Positions 1-7,695 of a stretch of 14,425 bases of DNA are shown one piece after another. The translations under genes and the position numbers were made by a program. The DNA comes from CAYTQK01 sp964439745 (GTDB taxonomy: Bacteria; Desulfobacterota; Desulfobacteria; Desulfobacterales; Desulfosudaceae), in NCBI GenBank assembly GCA_964439745.1, contig CAYTQK010000059.1:1-14425 (forward strand), read 5' to 3'. The notes beneath the pieces are model-generated. The model ran no database searches, had not been told where the DNA came from, and was given only the letters and a program-made list of their open reading frames with translations. Within the stretch, counting starts at the first letter, position 1, and each line of letters begins with the position of its first letter.

Positions 1-441
1 CTGGGCACAGAACGAATCGGCCTGATCGGCGCCAGCCTGGGCGGGTACAATGCCGCCCTTTTTTCCTGCTTATCCGAGCAGCCGGCCTTTGCCGCCATGA
101 TGGTTCCGGCCGTCAACTTTTCCGCGCCCTTCGGCCCGGATGATATCAAGCTGCCCTATGCCGTTTCTCCGGACCTGGCCGACAAGATCCGCCGGGTCTG
201 GTCCTTTCATTCCCCGCTCAACCTGGCTCCCCGCCTTGCCCCGGACGATATCCTGGTCATCGCCGCCCGCGGCGACAAGCTCTGTCCCCATGCCCATACC
301 CGGGAATTGTGCCGGCAATGGCGGCTTTCCCGCTGTCATTTTCTCACCGGCGGTCACTGGCTCATCTTCAATAATCGCCGCCGGGGCCGCGCCTGGTACC
401 GGTTCCTGGAGGAAAAAGGATTCGGCAGGAACAGCGTCTGA
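1..441 (+). CDS. alpha/beta hydrolase fold protein (5' end outside window)
   Basis: The reading frame is open from the first base to the TGA at 439-441, giving 146 C-terminal residues. Residues 10-15 read GASLGG, a GxSxGG nucleophile elbow with Ser12 as the likely nucleophile. A strand followed by Asp92 (AARGDKLCPHAHT) and His119 (TGGHWLIF) fits the remaining acid and base of a catalytic triad, in the expected order and spacing. The substrate cannot be read from this fragment: the fold covers esterases, lipases, peptidases and thioesterases. The N-terminal core and any signal peptide lie upstream of the window. The next gene on the same strand starts 181 bases later behind its own candidate promoter, so this looks like the last gene of its unit. 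I am sure of the fold and the coding frame, not of the function. Confidence 0.75.
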   Translation: MGTERIGLIGASLGGYNAALFSCLSEQPAFAAMMVPAVNFSAPFGPDDIKLPYAVSPDLADKIRRVWSFHSPLNLAPRLAPDDILVIAARGDKLCPHAHTRELCRQWRLSRCHFLTGGHWLIFNNRRRGRAWYRFLEEKGFGRNSV

Positions 442-487
442 TGACGCCTGCCGGGCAAGAGCGGTAGGCGGTGATCCGCTTCTGCCG
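423..487 (+). terminator. two consecutive hairpins at the hydrolase stop codon, possible weak terminator
   Basis: The first hairpin brackets the stop codon: 423-428 pairs with 448-453 and 434-438 pairs with 443-447, with TGAT (439-442) as the loop. The second has a 10-bp stem with a TT bulge (462-471 against 476-487), again with a TGAT loop, and is followed by only TTT at 488-490. The short T run makes this a poor intrinsic terminator, but the position at the gene end fits a 3' processing or termination structure. Confidence 0.3.
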
Positions 488-515
488 TTTCTCGCATGAA
501 ATTTCATTCCTTCTC

Positions 516-544
516 TGTACATCTTTTTTTGCCTGTTATATAAA
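516..544 (+). promoter_or_regulatory. candidate sigma-70-type promoter for the EAL gene
   Basis: TGTACA at 516-521 (4 of 6 to the -35 consensus), a 17-base spacer and TATAAA at 539-544 (5 of 6 to the -10 consensus). The predicted start lies about 70 bases ahead of the ATG at 623, in an AT-richer patch of an otherwise GC-rich region. Seen by eye only. Confidence 0.4.
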
Positions 545-622
545 TAACAAGACAGCAACGTTGCCATTTCCGGGGAAGTCCGGACGCAGCCATCCCAAAC
601 CAGCAACGCCCACAGGAAAACG

Positions 623-1936
623 ATGACAGAAAAAGAACAAGATACACCAGACGAGATCGAAGTTCGCATTCACGAAGGATTTTATTTTGACCGCACCCTG
701 GAACTGCCCACCGTTATCAAAGAGTACGAACGGGTGGAAAAAATCCTCATGGATCTCCAGTACATGGCCTGCATCACCGTGCAGATCGAAGAACTGAGCA
801 AGGTAGAGTATCTGTACGGCAGCAACTCATACAACTACCTGCTGGCCCAGATCACGGAGATACTGAAAAACATCAAGGACCGGGAATTCCGGGGACGGGA
901 TATTTTCGTGGTAGACCTGTACGATCCCGATACCTTTGTCATCTTTTTATCCGCGCCGCGGGAAGACAGGACCCGGCTGGTTTATCACCTGGAAGACATC
1001 GCCGAACGCATCCGGATATCCCTGGAAGAAGAAGTCTTCAACCTGCTCTATCCCTACCTGAAAAAATACATCCGGCCCAATATCGGCTACGCCCTGGAAA
1101 TCAAAAATCCCATGGTCAGCAATATGCGACTGATCCGGCAACTGGTGCGCAACTCCAAAAAGATGGGCGATTTCATGGCCACCAAGCGAAGCTATCTCAG
1201 CCGCTACGGCCTTCAGAAAATTATTATCGAACAGGACCTGCGGACGGTATTCCAGCCCATCCTGGAGCTGGAAACACTTGCAATTATCGGCTATGAGGCC
1301 CTGACCCGCGGCCCGGCGAAAACGGAATTCCACAATCCCACGCTGCTGTTTCTCATGGCCGCCGAATGCGGGCTCTCCTTTGAACTGGACCGGGTCTGCC
1401 GCAAAAAAGCCTTTGAACGCGTTCGGGAAATGGGCACTGACCGGAAAATTTTCGTCAACACCCTCAGCATGACCATTCACGACCCCGAGTTCCGCGGTAT
1501 CTATCTCAAGGAACTGCTGGAGGACATGGCCATCAAACCGGAAAACGTGATCTTCGAAATCAGCGAAAAACTGGCCATTGACAATTATGACCTCTTCCGG
1601 GGATCCCTGCGGGATTATACAGATATCGGCATCGTCCACGCCGGCGACGACATGGGTACCGGCTACTCCGACCTGGAACGGATCATGGAACTGAACCCCG
1701 GCTACATGAAGGTCGACATGTCGTTTGTCAAGGATATTGATAAGAGCTTCATGAAACAGGAGATCATCAAGGCCCTGGTCAACCTCAGCAAAAACATCAA
1801 CTCCCAGGTGATTGTCGAAGGCATTGAAACGCCGGAAGAGCTGGAAACACTGAAAAAGCTGAATGTCCGCTACGGCCAGGGGTTCCTCTTCGCTCACCCC
1901 TCGGACAACCCGGAAAAGATCAACACCACTTTTTGA
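623..1936 (+). CDS. EAL-domain cyclic di-GMP phosphodiesterase with degenerate GGDEF-like N-terminal region
   Basis: The 437-residue protein has no signal peptide or membrane segment, so it should act in the cytoplasm. Residues ~205-430 form an EAL domain, which hydrolyses cyclic di-GMP to linear pGpG. The residues known to bind metal and substrate all appear present: E225 (YEALTRG), N279 (FVNTLS), E312 (FEISE), D342-D343 (DDMGTGYSD, usually DDFGTG), K363 (YMKVD), E399 (VEGIET) and Q419 (GQGFLFA). Residues ~45-185 look like a GGDEF-fold remnant without a GGDEF/GGEEF signature, so cyclase activity is not expected; such regions often regulate the EAL domain. An AGGA ribosome site lies 5 bases before the ATG. 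The gene ends 27 bases from the convergent histidine kinase; whether the two act together is unknown. Catalytic competence is inferred from residues only. Confidence 0.88.
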   Translation: MTEKEQDTPDEIEVRIHEGFYFDRTLELPTVIKEYERVEKILMDLQYMACITVQIEELSKVEYLYGSNSYNYLLAQITEILKNIKDREFRGRDIFVVDLYDPDTFVIFLSAPREDRTRLVYHLEDIAERIRISLEEEVFNLLYPYLKKYIRPNIGYALEIKNPMVSNMRLIRQLVRNSKKMGDFMATKRSYLSRYGLQKIIIEQDLRTVFQPILELETLAIIGYEALTRGPAKTEFHNPTLLFLMAAECGLSFELDRVCRKKAFERVREMGTDRKIFVNTLSMTIHDPEFRGIYLKELLEDMAIKPENVIFEISEKLAIDNYDLFRGSLRDYTDIGIVHAGDDMGTGYSDLERIMELNPGYMKVDMSFVKDIDKSFMKQEIIKALVNLSKNINSQVIVEGIETPEELETLKKLNVRYGQGFLFAHPSDNPEKINTTF

Positions 1937-1963
1937 TGACAGCGCCCACGGGATAAATACGCT

Positions 1964-4900
1964 TCAGTCCCCGTTGACGGGCCGGCCGCCTTCATCCAGC
2001 ACATCCCGGACCGCCCAGGCCAGGTCCCGGGCCGCGAACGGCTTGGCCAGGCATTTTTTGACCATGGTCTCGTCGATATCGCTGACCTGGATTTCATTAC
2101 CGGAACAGAGGATCACCGGCATGTCCGGCCAGGATTTGAAAATTTCCCGGGCCAGTTCGTCCCCGGTCATTTTCGGCATGACCATATCGGCAATCACCAG
2201 CCGGAAATCCGCCCTCTCCTGTTGCAGCAGATCCAGGGCCGCCAGCGGATCCGGAGCCGTTTTCACCCGGTATCCCAGTTGTTCCAGCAGCTGCTGGCCG
2301 CTGTCCAGGAGCTGGGGATCGTTATCCACCAGCAGGATACACCCCTCCCCGCCGGGCAGTTGCCGATCCGGAGAAACTGGCTCCCACCTGCTTTCCTCCA
2401 TATCGGTAGCCGGTAAATAAACAGTGAAGAGGCTGCCGGCCCCCTCCCGGCTGTCCACGGTGATAAAGCCGCCCAGGGTGTCCACGATACCGTGCACCAC
2501 GGACAGCCCCAGGCCGGTACCTTCGGCGTGCTCGCGGGTGGAAAAATAGGGTTCAAAAATGCGGGCGCCCACTTCCGGTGGCATGCCGCTGCCCGTATCC
2601 GCGATCTCCAGCTTGACAAAAGCCCCTGAAGATATGTCTTTATGCCCGGGAATCTGGGTCGGGTCCAGTTCGACGCTGCTTACGCCCACCCGCAGCGATC
2701 CGCCTGCGGACATGGCCTGGATGGCATTGGTACACAGGTTCATGACCACCTCGTGGATCTGGGTGGGATCGGCCAGCACCGTTGCCGAAGACCGCGGAAT
2801 CTCCTGCACGATATCGATATTGGCCGGGGCCGTAGCCTGCAGCATTTTCAGGACCTCCTTGACAATGGGGACGAACTGCAGCGGCCGGACACTTTCCTCG
2901 CCGGGCCGGCTGAAAGTCAGGATCTGCCGCACCAGTTCCCGGGCCCGCATGACCGCCTTGCGGATCTGCCGCAGGTTCCGGTGGGCGCGGGTCCCCTGGG
3001 TGGTCTCCCCGAGAACGACTTCGGTATACCCCATGACAGCGGCCAGGATATTGTTGAAATCATGGGCGATGCCGCCGGCCAGGGTGCCGATGGCTTCCAT
3101 TTTCAGTGATTGCCGGAGGTGCTCCTCCATTTTTTTCTGCAGGGTGATATCCCGGATAAAATTCAGGACGGCCGGGCGACCTTCCCAGTTGATGCGTACG
3201 GCATTGTTCTGCATCCAGATCAATTTCCCGGATTTGGAAAACGCCCGAAAGGTATACGGTCCCTTGGCCACTTCTCCTTTCAGCCGCCGCTGATAGCGTT
3301 CCAGTAAAACAGGCGCATCGTCCGGGTGGATCAGGTCCGCAAAGGGCCGGCGGGACAACTCGACCAGGGCATATTCCGTCAGGGCGACCAGCCGGGGATT
3401 GGCGAATTTAATGACACTATCCTGGGCGATACAGATGGCATCGGTGGCGTGGTTGACCAGGAGCCGGTACTTTTCCTCGCTTTCCCGGAGCGCTTTTTCG
3501 GCGTTTTTCAAATCCGAAATGTCCCGCGTGATGGTGGCGTGATAGCGGAGATGGCCGGCTTCGTCTGCGATGAAGAAGACGTCGTTGAGCGTGGGAACCT
3601 GCTGCCCTCTTTGATTATGGATAGTGACCTCCCCTTTCCATTCGCCGTCCCGGCGCACTACGGGAAGAATCGTATCTTTCATTTGCCGGCGGGTGGGCTG
3701 GTCACAAAAATCGGCCACCCGTTTCCCCTGCACCGCTTCCAGGCTGTCTTCCCCCAGGATCCGGCACAAGGTGGCATTGGCGTAAATGATCCGTCCGTCC
3801 TGATCAGACCAGCCCATCCCTTCCCCGGACGCCTCGATAAACCGTCGGAACATCTGCAGCTGCTCCTCGTTCTGTCGGCGCTCGGTAATATCCCGGACAA
3901 TCCCCCGGAAACCGGTAACATTTCCCTGAAGATCCGTAATCAGGGAAACCGAAGTCTCCACGATAAGGGGGACACCGTCCTTGCGGATCACCTGGTATTC
4001 AAGGCTCCGGTTGGACCGGCCGGTGCGATAGATTTCATTAAACGCCTTTTTCACATCGGATGCCGTCTCCTGGCTCATATACTGCCGGTAGCTCATCCCG
4101 ATGAACTCCTCCCGGCTGTAGCCGTACATTTCGCAAAGGGAATTGTTGACCACCGTGGCAACCCCGGTCAGATCACATTCAAAATACCCGTCATTGAGGG
4201 TTTCAATGATACTGCTCTGCTGCTCAAGATTTTCCCGCAGCGCCTGCTGGTCCTCCTGGCGCTTGTGAAGCAGATCATCCAGGTCTGCCTTGATCAGGTA
4301 AATAGCCTCGTAAACCGGTTTTAAGGGATCATCCGCGGAATTGTCCGGCAGTTCCATCTGTCCCTCGGTTTCCCAGTTGATACTGCCCAGGTAATTGAGC
4401 AGTCCCGAAACCATGCCCCGGATTGGTTCCGGCTCTTCCCGGCCATCAACCGTCAGGCCGTCAGCGGCCGACGCCTTAACCGTTTTATTAATCAGAACAA
4501 GGGCGGCCGGCAGATCCCGGGCCATCAAGGCCGGGAAACGAACACGGGGACGGGCCATCTGCAAGACATTCTGAGCGAAACGGTTGGCCTGGCACAGGAT
4601 AAAGGCGCCGAAAGGCTGGCGGGTATATAATTCTTCCAGGAAACGGATATAATGATTGCGGCTGGTCCGGGAAAGCTTGGCCGGCTGGGGGACCACCACC
4701 ACCCAGTAATTCGTGGTGCGCCGGGCCAGGGAAGCGGCCAGCTCCCCCATGGCGTCCAGGCTGGCCAGGATATCCGCTTCGCCCAGATCCCCCGTGTTCT
4801 CGCAATAGATGACGTTTCCGTTCACCAGCTCAACGACAATCGAACCCCGCTCATTGTGCAGTTCCCACTCTTTTTTCCGGGAGATGGTCAAGGAGGCGGC

Positions 4901-5416
4901 GGCAGAATTCCGCTGATCCTGTTCCAGCAGGAACAGGGCCCGGGTTATGGCGGTTTCATAATTGTGAACGGACAGTACCGGGAAAAAAGGCCGATACAGA
5001 CGCTGGCCGACGTTCAGGGCCAGCTGCATCTTGACCGAGGCATTGATGACGATGAATCCCAGCAGCCGGTGCCGGTATGTCAATAACGCGTCGGTGGTCT
5101 GCTGTCGAACAGTGCGGAGGAGGGTATCACCAAGTCCGGACACATCCGCCATCTCGACAAAAAACGTCTCTTCGCCAAGCATGTCTGCAATCACTTTTTG
5201 CCGGTGCTGCAGCAGGGCGTCGATACTCTCTTCATCCGGCGATCCCTTGTGAACAACAAACAGGATCCGCTCCCCGAGAAATTTAAAGGTTACCTGATAA
5301 CGGTCCGACAGAACGATATCGGTCCATTCGGGCTTTTCGATCACCGGCAGTCCGCTGATCGGACAAGTGGATACAGCATCGTCGGAATGATGTTCATCTT
5401 GCTGGAATTCTGTCAT
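1964..5416 (-). CDS. cytoplasmic hybrid sensor histidine kinase (duplicated N-terminal domain, three PAS, HisKA, HATPase, receiver)
   Basis: The protein has 1150 residues and no obvious membrane segment. Residues ~16-170 and ~180-315 look like two copies of one alpha/beta domain of unknown ligand. Residues ~365-400 look like a coiled coil. Three PAS domains follow (~400-515, ~523-638, ~648-762), each ending in the usual RDIT/RDIS-type motif. HisKA holds the phospho-accepting H785 (GGIAHDFNN). HATPase shows the N box (N893, N897), D940-T-G-S-G and a G-T-G-L-G-L loop at 966-971. The C-terminal receiver (~1025-1140) keeps D1031 and D1033, phospho-acceptor D1077 (IADMVMPKMTG), S1105 and K1125. 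The layout implies sensing of a cytoplasmic signal and relay from H785 to D1077, then to an unseen partner. The ATG at 5416 follows AGGGG with 4-base spacing. No output domain or cognate regulator is in the window. The signal is unknown. Confidence 0.93.
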   Translation of the reverse strand: MTEFQQDEHHSDDAVSTCPISGLPVIEKPEWTDIVLSDRYQVTFKFLGERILFVVHKGSPDEESIDALLQHRQKVIADMLGEETFFVEMADVSGLGDTLLRTVRQQTTDALLTYRHRLLGFIVINASVKMQLALNVGQRLYRPFFPVLSVHNYETAITRALFLLEQDQRNSAAASLTISRKKEWELHNERGSIVVELVNGNVIYCENTGDLGEADILASLDAMGELAASLARRTTNYWVVVVPQPAKLSRTSRNHYIRFLEELYTRQPFGAFILCQANRFAQNVLQMARPRVRFPALMARDLPAALVLINKTVKASAADGLTVDGREEPEPIRGMVSGLLNYLGSINWETEGQMELPDNSADDPLKPVYEAIYLIKADLDDLLHKRQEDQQALRENLEQQSSIIETLNDGYFECDLTGVATVVNNSLCEMYGYSREEFIGMSYRQYMSQETASDVKKAFNEIYRTGRSNRSLEYQVIRKDGVPLIVETSVSLITDLQGNVTGFRGIVRDITERRQNEEQLQMFRRFIEASGEGMGWSDQDGRIIYANATLCRILGEDSLEAVQGKRVADFCDQPTRRQMKDTILPVVRRDGEWKGEVTIHNQRGQQVPTLNDVFFIADEAGHLRYHATITRDISDLKNAEKALRESEEKYRLLVNHATDAICIAQDSVIKFANPRLVALTEYALVELSRRPFADLIHPDDAPVLLERYQRRLKGEVAKGPYTFRAFSKSGKLIWMQNNAVRINWEGRPAVLNFIRDITLQKKMEEHLRQSLKMEAIGTLAGGIAHDFNNILAAVMGYTEVVLGETTQGTRAHRNLRQIRKAVMRARELVRQILTFSRPGEESVRPLQFVPIVKEVLKMLQATAPANIDIVQEIPRSSATVLADPTQIHEVVMNLCTNAIQAMSAGGSLRVGVSSVELDPTQIPGHKDISSGAFVKLEIADTGSGMPPEVGARIFEPYFSTREHAEGTGLGLSVVHGIVDTLGGFITVDSREGAGSLFTVYLPATDMEESRWEPVSPDRQLPGGEGCILLVDNDPQLLDSGQQLLEQLGYRVKTAPDPLAALDLLQQERADFRLVIADMVMPKMTGDELAREIFKSWPDMPVILCSGNEIQVSDIDETMVKKCLAKPFAARDLAWAVRDVLDEGGRPVNGD

Positions 5417-5442
5417 GGCGCCCCTGTCGAGGTGTCATTGCC

Positions 5443-5459
5443 GCCGGCGGCGCGCCGGC
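5443..5459. repeat. GC-rich inverted repeat in the kinase 5' leader
   Basis: GCCGGCG (5443-5449) and CGCCGGC (5453-5459) form a perfect 7-bp inverted repeat around GCG. It falls between the candidate promoter and the ribosome site of the histidine kinase gene. It could form a leader hairpin or be an operator half-site pair; no T run follows closely on either strand. Confidence 0.35.
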
Positions 5460-5492
5460 CCGGCACAATCTTTTTTACTTCCCCGGAATTCT

Positions 5493-5522
5493 ATTTGAAT
5501 CAGTTTCCTGCGGTTTTGTCAA
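5493..5522 (-). promoter_or_regulatory. candidate promoter for the hybrid histidine kinase
   Basis: On the minus strand a perfect TTGACA (5517-5522) is followed after 18 bases by TCAAAT (5493-5498), 4 of 6 to the -10 consensus. The predicted leader is about 70 bases. The spacing is one base over the optimum and the -10 is weak. Confidence 0.4.
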
Positions 5523-5572
5523 GAAGGAGTGCCGGAAAAGCGCCGATCTGCCGCCGCTCCCGGACTTCTCCG

Positions 5573-5601
5573 TTGCCCCGGACTTACAACTTGTGTACAC
5601 T
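5573..5601 (+). promoter_or_regulatory. candidate promoter for the CCG-domain iron-sulfur gene
   Basis: TTGCCC (5573-5578), 17 bases, then TACACT (5596-5601), each 4 of 6 to consensus. It would start transcription about 60 bases before the ATG at 5671. It is back to back with the divergent kinase promoter about 50 bases away. Confidence 0.33.
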
Positions 5602-5670
5602 GAAACCGGAATTCAGCTCGGATATTTCACAAGTCGATCTGGGCGCAGTGGCAAGGCACGCGGAGATATC

Positions 5671-6975
5671 ATGAAAAACCTGAACCGCCTGGCGGAACTG
5701 GCCCGGCAATTGGAACAGCAGACGGCAGTGTGTAAACGCTGCGGGATATGCCAATCCGTCTGTCCTCTCTTTCCCCTGTCCCGGCTGGAAAAAGATATTG
5801 CCCGGGGAAAGATCGCCGTGCTGGAAGGGGTCATGACCGAGGTGGCCAAAAACGCCGGAAGGGTGCCGGCCCAGCTCACCCGGTGCCTGCTGGGCGGCCG
5901 GTGGGCGGCCGCCTGGCCCAACGGGGTGGACACGGAAGCCATATTTCGCCAGGCCAGGTTCCTGCTGTCGGCCTATGGCGGCCTCTCCCCGGTTAAAAAA
6001 TTTCTCTTTCGGCGGATCCTGGCCCACCCCCGGCGTTTTAACCGGGCGGTCCGACTGGCTGAGATCGTCCAGCCGGTGTTTTTCCGGGCGGCTTCAGCAC
6101 CGACAGCGGCCCGTCGTCCTCGCCGGATCACATCGGCCATTCTCTCCGGCCGCCAGGTTCCGTCGCTGGCGCGTGTTCCGCTGCATTGCTCCTTTTCGCC
6201 GTCCGACCCAGCGCGCGCCCCTGCCGCCGGCGAACGGGTTGTTTTTTTTTCCGGCTGCCTGATCGACAAGATATTCCCCGCGGTCGGACAGGCCTCCCTG
6301 GATGCCCTGCGGCGTCATGGTTTTCAGCCCAGCCTGCTGGAAGAGGAGGCCTGCTGCGGCATTCCGGCACTGTCTTCCGGGGACCAGTCGGCTTTTATGG
6401 ATCTGCTGGCCCATAATCTCTGCCGGCTGGAGCCGCAGAGCTTTTCCCGGCTGGTTACGGCCTGCGCCACCTGTGCCTTTACCATCAAAAAACTCTGGCC
6501 CAAAATGGCCGGACCGGATCATCCGGAGATCGAAAAAATCCGGGCGGTGGCGGAAAAAACCATCGACATCACGGCGCTGATCGCCGACCGGCTACCGGCG
6601 GAACCGCCGGCCGCGGCGGCCGGCGCCGAACCGGTCACCTATCACGACCCTTGTCACCTGAAAACTTCGCTGGGAATTTCCGAGCCCCCCCGGCGGCTGA
6701 TCGCGGCCGCGCCGGGATACCGGCTGGTGGAAATGGAAAAGGCGGATGCCTGCTGCGGCATGGGCGGAGGATTCGGGCTGGCGCATCCGGACCTGTCGGC
6801 GGAGATCGGCCGGTCCAAGGCGGATCACATCCTGGCCACCGGCTGCCGGGTGCTAGCTACCGCCTGCCCGGCCTGCATGATTCAGTTGTCCGTCCTGCTG
6901 TCACCGCTGGCCGGCGAAGACTTCCCGGTCTTCCACCCCATAGAATTTTCTATGCAGCAATTCGACGGGGATTGA
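5671..6975 (+). CDS. two-CCG-domain iron-sulfur protein, GlcF/HdrD-like, with a broken second ferredoxin motif
   Basis: The protein has 434 residues. The start at 5671 is chosen over the upstream ATG at 5593 because GGAG lies 5 bases before it and the family motif begins soon after. Residues 21-32 read C-x2-C-x2-C-x3-C-P, an intact [4Fe-4S] site (C21, C24, C27, C31). The expected second site (72-83) keeps its frame and its P-x-G-V tail, but only C72 remains; the other positions are G75, W78 and W82. Two CCG domains follow: C196, C228-C229, C265/C268 and C328, C361-C362, C399/C402. In the family such proteins are electron-transfer subunits of glycolate or lactate dehydrogenases or heterodisulfide-reductase-like complexes. 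No flavin dehydrogenase (GlcD) partner is adjacent, so its donor is unknown. Its stop is 5 bases from the convergent gene's stop. Confidence 0.88.
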   Translation: MKNLNRLAELARQLEQQTAVCKRCGICQSVCPLFPLSRLEKDIARGKIAVLEGVMTEVAKNAGRVPAQLTRCLLGGRWAAAWPNGVDTEAIFRQARFLLSAYGGLSPVKKFLFRRILAHPRRFNRAVRLAEIVQPVFFRAASAPTAARRPRRITSAILSGRQVPSLARVPLHCSFSPSDPARAPAAGERVVFFSGCLIDKIFPAVGQASLDALRRHGFQPSLLEEEACCGIPALSSGDQSAFMDLLAHNLCRLEPQSFSRLVTACATCAFTIKKLWPKMAGPDHPEIEKIRAVAEKTIDITALIADRLPAEPPAAAAGAEPVTYHDPCHLKTSLGISEPPRRLIAAAPGYRLVEMEKADACCGMGGGFGLAHPDLSAEIGRSKADHILATGCRVLATACPACMIQLSVLLSPLAGEDFPVFHPIEFSMQQFDGD

Positions 6976-6980
6976 ACAAT

Positions 6981-7538
6981 TTACCAGTTCACCCGCAGAT
7001 GATAGTAATCTCCCAGATTGGTCATATCGGAGGTGACGTTTTTCGCTCCGCACATGATGGCCAGTTCATGCATGACACCCATGATGGAATACATGATGAC
7101 ATCGGCGACTTCCTGGTTCCGGATTTTTTCATCGGCCACGGTATAGACATCCACCCCGTTGTGTTTTTTGACCACTTGGTTTTTTTCTGAATCCTTGTAA
7201 TCCGTGCTGAAGAAAGACTTCCGCCGCACCAGGAAACGTTCAATACAGGCGGCCGGATCACCGTCCACCATGATATTTTTATAGATCGCGACCATGTTTG
7301 ACGCAGTCAGCCGGCCATAGGCAAAGCAGGCCTCAAAATCCGACTGGCCCGCGACCTTGAACACCGCCAGGGACAGGCGGTAGAAAAAATCATCCGGATA
7401 CCAGGAGGAGGTCATGATGTCGCTGTTGATCAGCTCCCAGTCGGCGGCTATAAGATAGCTGCCCCAGTCTTTCTCCGGTTCGGCCCGGACCTGTTTGACC
7501 AGGTCCATGAGGATAGTGCCCTTAACTTGAAGACTCAT
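6981..7538 (-). CDS. hypothetical protein resembling the DUF2378 (TIGR02265) family
   Basis: The 185-residue soluble protein has a start region (VKGTIL), a mid-protein SSWYPDDFFYRL segment (44-55), a GRLTASNMVAIYK helix (75-87) and an R-V-N-W C-terminus. The length and this order of features recall the DUF2378 family, best known as a large paralogous group in myxobacteria, with no settled function. That match is from memory and moderate. The ATG at 7538 is preferred over the internal Met11 because VKGTIL is near the family N-terminus. The ribosome site is a G8 run preceded by A7. A good minus-strand promoter lies upstream. Cysteines at 71 and 163 do not form a recognisable metal site. No function is assigned. 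Confidence 0.7.
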   Translation of the reverse strand: MSLQVKGTILMDLVKQVRAEPEKDWGSYLIAADWELINSDIMTSSWYPDDFFYRLSLAVFKVAGQSDFEACFAYGRLTASNMVAIYKNIMVDGDPAACIERFLVRRKSFFSTDYKDSEKNQVVKKHNGVDVYTVADEKIRNQEVADVIMYSIMGVMHELAIMCGAKNVTSDMTNLGDYYHLRVNW

Positions 7539-7554
7539 GCCCCCCCCTTTTTTT
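7539..7554 (-). promoter_or_regulatory. homopolymeric ribosome binding site (A7-G8)
   Basis: Read on the minus strand, seven A (7548-7554) run into eight G (7540-7547), then one C and the ATG at 7538. The purine run supplies the Shine-Dalgarno pairing but ends only one base before the start codon. Such tracts can slip in replication or transcription, which would change spacing and translation. Confidence 0.55.
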
Positions 7555-7567
7555 CATTGGTGATATT

Positions 7568-7596
7568 CTGAAAATGATTGCTTCCCTTTTTATAAT
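7568..7596 (+). promoter_or_regulatory. candidate promoter for the DUF3786 gene
   Basis: CTGAAA (7568-7573, 4 of 6), a 17-base spacer and a perfect TATAAT (7591-7596). The leader to the TTG start at 7696 would be about 95 bases. The -10 element directly abuts the -10 of the divergent promoter at 7597-7602. Confidence 0.45.
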
Positions 7597-7625
7597 ATTG
7601 TATCATTAAATTAATAATTTGTAAA
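7597..7625 (-). promoter_or_regulatory. strong candidate promoter for the DUF2378-like gene
   Basis: Minus strand TTTACA (7620-7625, 5 of 6), a 17-base spacer (7603-7619) and TACAAT (7597-7602, 5 of 6). The surrounding spacer is markedly AT-rich compared with the flanking genes. The predicted leader is about 50 bases. Confidence 0.58.
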
Positions 7626-7695
7626 TTTGACGGCTTCTTAAACTTTTCCAATCCCCGGTTTTCCAAAAAACTTTCCTGCCCACGGAGGTGCCCGC

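Noticed and set aside
70..669. 199-codon open frame on the minus strand over the hydrolase 3' end and the EAL start
   Set aside because: It spans two supported genes and their spacer; the apparent hydrophobic N-terminus comes from the AT-rich promoter region.
947..1897. 316-codon open frame on the minus strand opposite the EAL gene
   Set aside because: Mirror frame of a gene with intact catalytic motifs; no recognisable protein.
3326..4324. 332-codon open frame on the plus strand inside the histidine kinase gene
   Set aside because: Antisense to the PAS region; composition typical of a complementary frame.
5593..5670. Upstream ATG extending the CCG-domain protein by 26 residues
   Set aside because: The extension has no homologous character and overlaps the candidate -10 element; GGAG before 5671 supports the shorter start.
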